From positions 1 to 17,786 of the forward strand of contig DAOTXK010000054.1 of assembly GCA_034435395.1 (NCBI GenBank): a stretch of DNA of 17,786 nucleotides. Direction: 5' to 3'. The position numbers and the translations under genes are program-made. The notes below the pieces were generated by a model, which made no database searches, was not told the DNA's origin, and saw only the letters and a program-made list of their open reading frames with translations. Shown piece by piece: positions 7,026 through 13,015 of the stretch. Position 1 is the stretch's first letter. Each line of letters opens with the position of its first letter. The stretch is from DAOTXK01 sp034435395 (GTDB lineage Bacteria > Chloroflexota > Anaerolineae > Aggregatilineales > Ch27).

Positions 7026-8177
7026 TCAACGTGGGCTGGCAATCCTATGAAGGCACTCAGTGTAGAGTTCCAGCAGTCGTTTTGCGCTGGCCTGTAATGA
7101 GAAGTGGCCTTCTACCCACTTCCGTCCGGCATCACCGAGCCGCTGAGCGTAGTTGCGATCCTTTACCATTTTTACGACAGAACGGGCCATGCCATCGACA
7201 TCTTCAACATCGTGTAACATGGCAGTTTCCCCATCCCTGACCGCTTCGATTAGGCCAGGGATCTTCGACCCTACGACAGGGAGTGAGGCCGCATTGGCCT
7301 CAATGGCAACCAGTCCGAAGCCCTCGAACCGTGACGGAAAAAGGAACACATCACAGTTTCTCATGAGGTCCTGTACGTCTTCTCGCACCCCCAACCACCA
7401 GACACAATCGCCAAGCCCGCGGTCGATTATCGACTGTTGCACGGAAAGGCGTAGGGGACCATCGCCGACGAGCACCAGTTTGGCCTGTGGAACATGGGTT
7501 AACACTCGTTCAAAGACATTCAGTAGACCCACATGGTTCTTCTGTTCGATGAATCGTCCCACATGCAGGATCAAAGAGGCATCTGATGGCCATTGTCTGG
7601 CGGCTCGGAAAGCTTCTCGCTCTCCCTGGCTGGGCTTCTGAGGTAATTCCACACCGTAGTATAAAACCCGGAAATTACTGCGCCTGTCGTAATCTGGGGC
7701 AAGGCTGGCCAACACTGCCCGTGAACATCCTGTAATATATTCGGAATGACGCAAGGCATAACCAATGCTCAGCTTAGAATACCATTCGCGCACCTGGCGT
7801 AGGCCAGGCAGTCGGGTCCAGGTTTGTGGCATGAACCTGGTATTGTGGAACGAAGTGATGACCGGGACGTCCTTGCGATGGACAAGCCATACCGGAAAAC
7901 CGCTATAAGTTCCCAGATGATTGTGCACGATATCATAGCGACCAGCCTCGAGGATTCGCCCTAGATTCCGCGCAAAACCCACATGGCTTGGGGTCAGGGC
8001 GCAGTGGAAGACTTTAGCCCCTTGCTTTGTTGCGAGATCGACGAGCTTCCCTACAGCTGGGCCCTTGCAGCAAAAGTCCATGACACACTTGTCTCGTGGT
8101 ACCTGTGTCAACATTGCCAAAAGCCATTTCTCAATGCCCCCTGGATCCAGCGAAGTAATGAGGTGGAGAACCTTCAT
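7026..8177 (-). CDS. GT4-family glycosyltransferase
   Basis: A 383-residue GT4 enzyme. The N-terminus MKVLHLITSLDPGGIEKWL is the canonical GT4 start with the Gly-Gly loop. YDIVHNHLGTYSG follows, then ILHVGRFIEQKNH (about 203-215), LVLVGDGPLR and FPSRFEGFGLVAIEAN with the E-x7-E pair Glu285/Glu293. The ATG at 8177 is preceded by AAAAGG (8184-8189) six bases away. An upstream in-frame GTG at 8210 has GAGGA too close (three bases), so the shorter form is preferred. It shares several motifs (YYG, GRF-EQKNH, VGDGPLR) with the glycosyltransferase at 9798-10955, so the two may be paralogs with related donors. Confidence 0.9.
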   Translation of the reverse strand: MKVLHLITSLDPGGIEKWLLAMLTQVPRDKCVMDFCCKGPAVGKLVDLATKQGAKVFHCALTPSHVGFARNLGRILEAGRYDIVHNHLGTYSGFPVWLVHRKDVPVITSFHNTRFMPQTWTRLPGLRQVREWYSKLSIGYALRHSEYITGCSRAVLASLAPDYDRRSNFRVLYYGVELPQKPSQGEREAFRAARQWPSDASLILHVGRFIEQKNHVGLLNVFERVLTHVPQAKLVLVGDGPLRLSVQQSIIDRGLGDCVWWLGVREDVQDLMRNCDVFLFPSRFEGFGLVAIEANAASLPVVGSKIPGLIEAVRDGETAMLHDVEDVDGMARSVVKMVKDRNYAQRLGDAGRKWVEGHFSLQASAKRLLELYTECLHRIASPR

Positions 8178-8257
8178 AAGGTGCCTTTTGTCTTCTATAC
8201 TCGACTCCACACGTCCTCAGAATAAGATGTCCTCGCGATCTTCTACAGCATGCGGCA

Positions 8258-9835
8258 CTATCTGGGGCCGAGCTTTCGCGTTTCAGCCGTCGGGAGGCTG
8301 TTCGTCGAGAGGCTGAACTCCTTTTCTAAGCCAGTGGGAGCAATACGAACTCGCTTTCCAGAAGTCATCCAAATAACGGAGAGTGGGACTGCTCCGTTTT
8401 TGATGAAGAAAAACAAGATGTTATCAGAGTCGCCCACTAGGACCACAAAACACAGGTTGACCAGGAATGTCGCGAGCAGAAGCCGCACATCGGCTGCATC
8501 CCAAGTGGCAAGCCAATGCTCTACTTTGCGTGTAAGAAGACCGAGCACCACAAAGGCAAAAGGGACAGCCAATGGCCCAAAATTGAGCATGGCCTCGCCT
8601 GCAAGCCCATAGACAGCCGAGGATGCTTTCGCGCCAGGGATATATGATCCCCTTCCGTATTGTGCCTCGGTTCCCTCCATGACTTTATGAGGTGGCCGGT
8701 CAGACCAGATTGACCGTGGAATCAGGATCGCTGCCGCGCCCAGGTAAGTCCGGCCCCAGGCATATTGATAATCGCTGCCCGGCCTCCACAATCTGTAGAG
8801 TAGAAACGCCTGGATGTCGCTGCGTGCCAAGTCAGTCAGCAGCAGAGCTTCTGGCGTCCGACCTGTTTGGTTCTCCAACTCGACACGCGCTTCTGCGCTT
8901 TCTAAGGCCCTCAACCCTTCCAGTCCCGCGCTTTTGTAGAAACCGTAAAAATACATGAAGGCGATCAAAAAGATAAGCCCCGCGAACACCAGTTTCTTGG
9001 TCAACGGGCGCACCCAGAAGTGGATGATCCCTGCGGCCCAGAACACTCCCCAGATCGTATTGCTACGAGACCCATAAAATCCACCGAAAAGCATCTTGAG
9101 TGCGAAGAATACTGCCAAGGCGAGGAGAAGGACACCCCAAGATCTGGCCTTGGCGCTCCTTCGCGCGTAGAAGGCAAAGCCAAAAAACGCCAAGATTGGG
9201 AAGCTTTCAGAGATCATGAATATCCACCCCATTCCACTGAAAGCGTCAATCCGCGACTCATAAATGACAATATAGCCTGCGATTCCTCCAAACTGGCTGT
9301 ACATGGCTACTTGAACAGAAAAAGTCACGAGTAGCGCGGAGATCAGTACAATTGGAAAAAGCTTATCATCGACCTGCCAAACGACCTGCTTTGCTCGCGG
9401 CCTTCTTGAGCTCGTGTTGAGGTTACGAGTAAAGCGGTACAGCAGGAGTCCGACCAAGTTTAGAATAGCCATGCCGCCCAGCCACGGCCGCCAATCTGAG
9501 GGAGGAATGATTCGAGAGCGAGGCAACCAGTAATCCCAGGCTACATTGAGCAGAGGGGCCAAAAAGAAGAAGTGAAAGCCGAACAGACCCAGAATACCTG
9601 TAGGAGCAAAGATGTTCAGGCGAGCCCTGAACCAGTTGATGAAATCGGTTCCTATTACGACACCACACAGGAAGACTGGAATGACAAACCAGTGCAGAAA
9701 CCAGTCTGAACTGGCGATGAACGCCAGGACGATGGGCAGACACAAATAAAAGGAGACAAGGGCACTGCCTATTCTCCGATATGGGCGGAGCTTTTCCTCA
9801 GTGGAGGCTGCTGTCCGCAGCATTCGCCATGTCAT
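8258..9835 (-). CDS. wzy: Wzy-like oligosaccharide repeat-unit polymerase (multi-pass membrane protein)
   Basis: A 525-residue, very hydrophobic protein with about eleven or twelve predicted membrane segments and one longer soluble loop (from the GLEGLRALESAEARVELE segment to the GRGSYIPGAK segment), the layout of Wzy polymerases. The segment GGFYGSRSNTIWGVFWAAG, the loop AILIPRSIWSDRPPHKV, and YGLAGEAMLNFGPLAVPFAF resemble the O-antigen/repeat-unit polymerase group. It would join flipped lipid-linked units at the outer membrane face of the inner membrane. The ATG at 9835 is chosen because GGAAAG lies just upstream; a GTG at 9859 and an ATG at 9823 are alternatives. The start overlaps the end of the preceding glycosyltransferase by 38 bases, so translation is probably coupled. 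Primary sequence is weakly conserved in this class, so an O-antigen ligase-like role is possible. Confidence 0.8.
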   Translation of the reverse strand: MTWRMLRTAASTEEKLRPYRRIGSALVSFYLCLPIVLAFIASSDWFLHWFVIPVFLCGVVIGTDFINWFRARLNIFAPTGILGLFGFHFFFLAPLLNVAWDYWLPRSRIIPPSDWRPWLGGMAILNLVGLLLYRFTRNLNTSSRRPRAKQVVWQVDDKLFPIVLISALLVTFSVQVAMYSQFGGIAGYIVIYESRIDAFSGMGWIFMISESFPILAFFGFAFYARRSAKARSWGVLLLALAVFFALKMLFGGFYGSRSNTIWGVFWAAGIIHFWVRPLTKKLVFAGLIFLIAFMYFYGFYKSAGLEGLRALESAEARVELENQTGRTPEALLLTDLARSDIQAFLLYRLWRPGSDYQYAWGRTYLGAAAILIPRSIWSDRPPHKVMEGTEAQYGRGSYIPGAKASSAVYGLAGEAMLNFGPLAVPFAFVVLGLLTRKVEHWLATWDAADVRLLLATFLVNLCFVVLVGDSDNILFFFIKNGAVPLSVIWMTSGKRVRIAPTGLEKEFSLSTNSLPTAETRKLGPR

Positions 9836-10955
9836 ATATTCTTTCCAATTTCGCCACACTTGCCTTGATGTTGAAGAGGCTGTTTTCCATTAACGCCAGT
9901 GATTGCGCTGGTGATATGGCGAGCGGCGAGTCCTTCAGCGACAAGACGGTCTTGGCCCAGTCAGAAGCTGGCTGCGACAGTGACAGCCGACGCAGCAATG
10001 GCCTGACGACATCCACCTCCCCCGGAACCACATCAGAGAAAACGCAGGGCAGTCCAGCGGCTTGGGCTTCTACCAGAACCAATCCGAGTCCCTCGTATGC
10101 CGATGGGAGGAGAAGTACATCCATTGCACCTCGCATCAAGCAAGGCACATCGGACCGAAAGCCCGTGAGAACGACATGTGTCGCTTGCCCTGTCTCCGCG
10201 ATCATCCGTTCAATTTTCGGGCGCAAGGGACCATCACCGACGAGCAGCAGATAGGCATTGGGGTTGTGATTTCTAAGTGTGGCAAACACATCGATCAGGA
10301 ATAGGTGGTTTTTCTGCTCTACAAACCTGCCAACATGCCCCACAACCAGAGCATCGTTCGGTATCCCCAGCGAAGAGCGGACATTTGCAGGCTCAACTTC
10401 GTCTCGAAAGGGGGCGAAGTTGAGCCCGTAGTAGAGAAGTTGCCAACGCGGATCGGAAATCCAGTCCGGGCCGAACAGCGCTGCCGCAGCGCTCCGGCTT
10501 ATGCCCAAGCCCAGATTCGCATGCCGTTCAATCCAGTACCTCATTAACGCGACGTATATTCGTCTATGCAGTCTCGACTGGGATTGAAATCTTGAAGCCT
10601 GATGACTATGGGCAATGCGCACACGCACGCCTGCCTGATGGGCCAGCCGGAGGATCCACCCGCTATAGAAGTAACTGTGGCTGTGGACGATGTCGTAGGG
10701 GCCATATTCCCTCAGGAGGCGTTTGAACTTGCGGGCAAAAGAAAGTGGCTGTCGGATTCCAGGGCAGGGGATAATTTGGGAGCCAAGCGCTCGGATTTCG
10801 TCATCGTAGGCGCAGGGCTGGGTAGTGCGCACCAGAAAGTCCATCTGGAACCGTTTGCGGTCGATGTTGCGCAGGACGTGCATCAGCCATGTTTCAACCC
10901 CGCCGTAATTCATCCCACCCACAACATGCAGAATGCGCACAGTTTCTACGTCCAT
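9798..10955 (-). CDS. GT4-family glycosyltransferase
   Basis: A 385-residue GT4 enzyme of the Cap1G/EpsF-like type. Motifs in order are ILHVVGGMNYGGVETWLMHVLR (8-29), YDIVHSHSYFYSG (87-99), GHVGRFVEQKNH (206-217), LLLVGDGPLRPKIE, and LPSAYEGLGLVLVEAQAAGLPC with the E-x7-E pair Glu288/Glu296. The start codon lies inside the end of the flippase gene (10-base overlap), and its own 3' end overlaps the polymerase start, so the three genes form a tightly coupled block. Its place next to wzx and wzy suggests a glycosyltransferase acting on the core of the repeat unit. Donor unknown. Confidence 0.9.
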   Translation of the reverse strand: MDVETVRILHVVGGMNYGGVETWLMHVLRNIDRKRFQMDFLVRTTQPCAYDDEIRALGSQIIPCPGIRQPLSFARKFKRLLREYGPYDIVHSHSYFYSGWILRLAHQAGVRVRIAHSHQASRFQSQSRLHRRIYVALMRYWIERHANLGLGISRSAAAALFGPDWISDPRWQLLYYGLNFAPFRDEVEPANVRSSLGIPNDALVVGHVGRFVEQKNHLFLIDVFATLRNHNPNAYLLLVGDGPLRPKIERMIAETGQATHVVLTGFRSDVPCLMRGAMDVLLLPSAYEGLGLVLVEAQAAGLPCVFSDVVPGEVDVVRPLLRRLSLSQPASDWAKTVLSLKDSPLAISPAQSLALMENSLFNIKASVAKLERIYDMANAADSSLH

Positions 10956-12277
10956 GAGTCCTGTACCCCGCCAGATGGCCGATGCCAGTATAGCGCATGG
11001 ATGATGATCGCCGTGCCGCCAGCCAACTGCACCACCGCGGTGACAATCAGCGCAGTCGCGGCCCCTTGCAGACCACAGTCCGGTATCAACAACATGCAGG
11101 TCAGCATGGTGGAGCTCACCGCCAAACTAAACAGTGGCAGTTGCACCCGAAAATAGCGCACCGCCGTCATACCGTATCCTATGAAAGACGCTGTGTAGAT
11201 AATGCCCGCCGCCAACATCAACCATATGAAAACGTCTACATGTCCGGCGTATTCCGGTTGGTAGAGCAGAGTCAAGAGTTCTCGTCCGGCGAGAACGGCG
11301 ACGAATACCCCACCCACGCCCAGCATTGCGCCAATGCCTACCAGTTTGAGCAGCAGATTGCGGAAGGCCAAGTGGTTACCATTCGCGTAATACGTGGCTA
11401 GCCGCGGACTGGCCGATTGTCCAAGTGCCTGCACTACCGTACGGCCTGCGACCATCAGATAGGCCATTGCCGCAAAAATGCCAAGCTCTCGTTCTCCCCA
11501 GTATTGTTCCACAAAATAGCGGGGAATATTGGTGTTCAGCGAGATGAGCATCATCACCAAGCCCAGCGGCAGAGCCAGCCAAGCCAGCCGCCGCAGGGTG
11601 GGGATGTCCCAGCGCGGGCACGGCCTCCCTTCCGACTCCCCTCCCGCTCCCCGCAGGATCAACATCCCATTACGAACGTCATACGCCAGCAGCAATGCCG
11701 CCCAAACTGTCGCCAGCCCGACCACGCCCCCCAGCACAGTGCCCGTCAACGCCACGCCGATCCCCAGCGCCGCCAGCGACAACGGCCCTTTGATCATCAT
11801 CGACTTGGCGATACGGTCCATCCGCTCACGTTGTTGGAATAACCCGTAGAACACGTCGCTGATGGACTCGAAGGCTTTAGCCACGCCCACCCCCAGGATA
11901 ACCAGCGCCGTTTCCCAGCGGTAGCCGGAGGCCAGCGTGATTCCGGCGATGACGACCAGCGCCAGCAGGGTGGTCAGCAGGCGCAGTCCGAAGTAGTCAC
12001 TGAAGTGATACTCCCGACGGGCGTCGGTCGCCTGCACAGCCCGTAGTTGCAGGTTGGCGAACATGATCACCGGGGCCGTCACCGCCAGGCCCAGCGAGAA
12101 CTGTCCCACCATCTCCGGTGTGCCGAGCTTGGCCAGCACCACCAGCATGCCCCACTGGGAGCCGGCATACACCACGTTGCCGACGAAGGTCCACGAGAAG
12201 TTCGCCCGCAGCGAGAGGGGCGACAACTTTTCAACTGGCGTCGCGACGATAGAAGGGGGCACGTGCATGCCGGTCAT
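10946..12277 (-). CDS. wzx: Wzx-like polysaccharide flippase (oligosaccharide exporter)
   Basis: A 443-residue membrane protein with about 12 to 14 hydrophobic segments spread evenly along its length, typical of the polysaccharide transport/MATE-like (MOP) superfamily. The N-terminus (NFSWTFVGNVVYAGSQWGMLVVLAKLGTPEMVGQFSLGLAVTAP) is the classic opening of this group: a helix, then G-x-x-V-G-Q/Y-F/Y. It should move the undecaprenyl-linked repeat unit across the inner membrane. The ATG at 12277 is preceded by AGGCG at suitable spacing. It is the first gene of the minus-strand unit, about 80 bases after a predicted promoter, and overlaps the next gene by 10 bases. Confidence 0.9.
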   Translation of the reverse strand: MTGMHVPPSIVATPVEKLSPLSLRANFSWTFVGNVVYAGSQWGMLVVLAKLGTPEMVGQFSLGLAVTAPVIMFANLQLRAVQATDARREYHFSDYFGLRLLTTLLALVVIAGITLASGYRWETALVILGVGVAKAFESISDVFYGLFQQRERMDRIAKSMMIKGPLSLAALGIGVALTGTVLGGVVGLATVWAALLLAYDVRNGMLILRGAGGESEGRPCPRWDIPTLRRLAWLALPLGLVMMLISLNTNIPRYFVEQYWGERELGIFAAMAYLMVAGRTVVQALGQSASPRLATYYANGNHLAFRNLLLKLVGIGAMLGVGGVFVAVLAGRELLTLLYQPEYAGHVDVFIWLMLAAGIIYTASFIGYGMTAVRYFRVQLPLFSLAVSSTMLTCMLLIPDCGLQGAATALIVTAVVQLAGGTAIIIHALYWHRPSGGVQDSWT

Positions 12278-12360
12278 GGCTTCGCCTGGTAACCGTCAAG
12301 GCGTGAAAGTGTGCTTAAACGGATGCGCTGCAACAGTCTGTGTGTCCCACGCCGGTTCAT

Positions 12361-12389
12361 CTTATACCACACAACGGCTGATTTGCGAA
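12361..12389 (-). promoter_or_regulatory. Predicted sigma-70 promoter of the wzx-led operon
   Basis: On the minus strand, TTCGCA (12389-12384, 4 of 6 matches to TTGACA) is followed after exactly 17 bases by TATAAG (12366-12361, 5 of 6 matches to TATAAT). It points toward the wzx start at 12277, giving a leader of about 75-80 bases. The surrounding 100 bases are less GC-rich than the genes. No attenuator or JUMPstart-like element was recognised in the leader. Confidence 0.42.
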
Positions 12390-12434
12390 ATTCCACTAAC
12401 AACTATGTCTCTCCGCGCAGCCTTTCTCCGATTA

Positions 12435-12443
12435 CCCCCCCCC
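12435..12443. repeat. C9 homopolymer tract upstream of wzx promoter
   Basis: Nine C in a row on the plus strand lie about 45 bases upstream of the predicted -35 box of the wzx operon. Tracts of this length are prone to slippage. A length change here would alter spacing between any upstream activator site and the promoter, but no such site is known here. Confidence 0.55.
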
Positions 12444-12618
12444 ACTATCGGTCAGGGCGCGTATTCGCGGATCACCGCTCATGTATGGCCGGACGCTGAA
12501 CGCAGCCGTCTGTCACCTGACCTGAAACCCTGGACCGCACAGCAAGGTCACCGACATGAAGCGCCCAGGACCTCGGCGGGAGCCTCACCACACCAGGACA
12601 CAGGATCTCGCGGTCGCC

Positions 12619-12634
12619 GTTCCAACGTTGGAAC
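12619..12634. repeat. Palindrome, variant copy (GTTCCAACGTTGGAAC)
   Basis: A perfect 16-base palindrome. It shares the outer TTCCA and TGGAA arms with two other palindromes at 12737 and 15938, with the centre changed symmetrically from AGCGCT to AACGTT. It lies in non-coding DNA beyond the 3' end of the TOPRIM module. The shape is that of a dimeric DNA-binding protein site. Confidence 0.6.
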
Positions 12635-12736
12635 AGCATCTCCTAAACCAGACTCATGAGTCCCGTAGTCACTGCGAAGAGGGCCGGCACCTGCGTTTTA
12701 GGGGGTGCCATATTGGCGTTGCTGACCCCGCTCCCG

Positions 12737-12750
12737 TTCCAGCGCTGGAA
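12737..12750. repeat. Palindrome copy (TTCCAGCGCTGGAA)
   Basis: A perfect 14-base palindrome found again, unchanged, at 15938-15951. It lies 31 bases beyond the 3' end of the cysteine-rich gene. Short flanking identity with the other copy is seen on the right (AAAGTCGGC here, AAACGTCGGC there). No T run follows on either strand, so it is unlikely to be a terminator. Confidence 0.65.
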
Positions 12751-12781
12751 AGTCGGCCTCGACCTGGCAACACGGTCAGGG

Positions 12782-13015
12782 CTACCGGGAGAATACCGCG
12801 AAGCCATCGCCGGGCAGCGGGGCCAGCGACTTGACAGCCGGGCAGTGCCGGCCACAGTGGGGGCAGCACACCGCCGTGAGGCAGTCGTAGCCCGTGTCGA
12901 GGTGCCCCTCCTGCCGGCAGTCCGGACGGGACCAGTCATAGCGGTACAGGAACGGCTGGACCCTGGCCAGAAGCTCTAACACGGCCTGCGCAACCGCGAA
13001 GTCCCGTTCATCCAT
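12782..13015 (-). CDS. Small cysteine-rich protein, possible zinc binder (77 aa)
   Basis: The ATG at 13015 overlaps the end of the large TOPRIM gene by eight bases (ATGGATGA) and is preceded by GGAGGG (13025-13030) nine bases away, so translation is probably coupled. The 77-residue product starts with an amphipathic helix (MDERDFAVAQAVLELLARVQ). It ends with a cluster of possible zinc ligands: D-C-R-Q-E-G-H, then C-L-T-A-V-C-C-P-H-C-G-R-H-C. The C-P-H-C-G-R-H-C knuckle is ribbon-like. No family is recognised. The overlap with a TOPRIM/zinc protein suggests a partner in the same DNA transaction; that is inference. The frame could extend upstream to 13090, but that start has no support. Confidence 0.62.
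   Translation of the reverse strand: MDERDFAVAQAVLELLARVQPFLYRYDWSRPDCRQEGHLDTGYDCLTAVCCPHCGRHCPAVKSLAPLPGDGFAVFSR

Larger units (their letters stand above)
12390..12781. other. Non-coding junction between polysaccharide operon and the TOPRIM module
   Basis: About 390 bases without a supportable gene. It holds a run of nine C at 12435-12443 and two related palindromes at 12619-12634 and 12737-12750. It also holds a weak hairpin (GGCACC at 12686-12691 with GGTGCC at 12704-12709, 12-base loop). No clear rho-independent terminator for the minus-strand module ending at 12782 was seen. Confidence 0.5.

Noticed and set aside
12054..12659. A 201-codon plus-strand frame across the wzx 5' end and the following gap
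   Set aside because: Its first part is the antisense shadow of the flippase gene and the rest is low-quality sequence without a ribosome site or recognisable motif.
12686..12709. Hairpin GGCACC/GGTGCC as a terminator of the minus-strand module
   Set aside because: The stem is only six pairs with a 12-base loop and there is no clear T run on the minus strand side.
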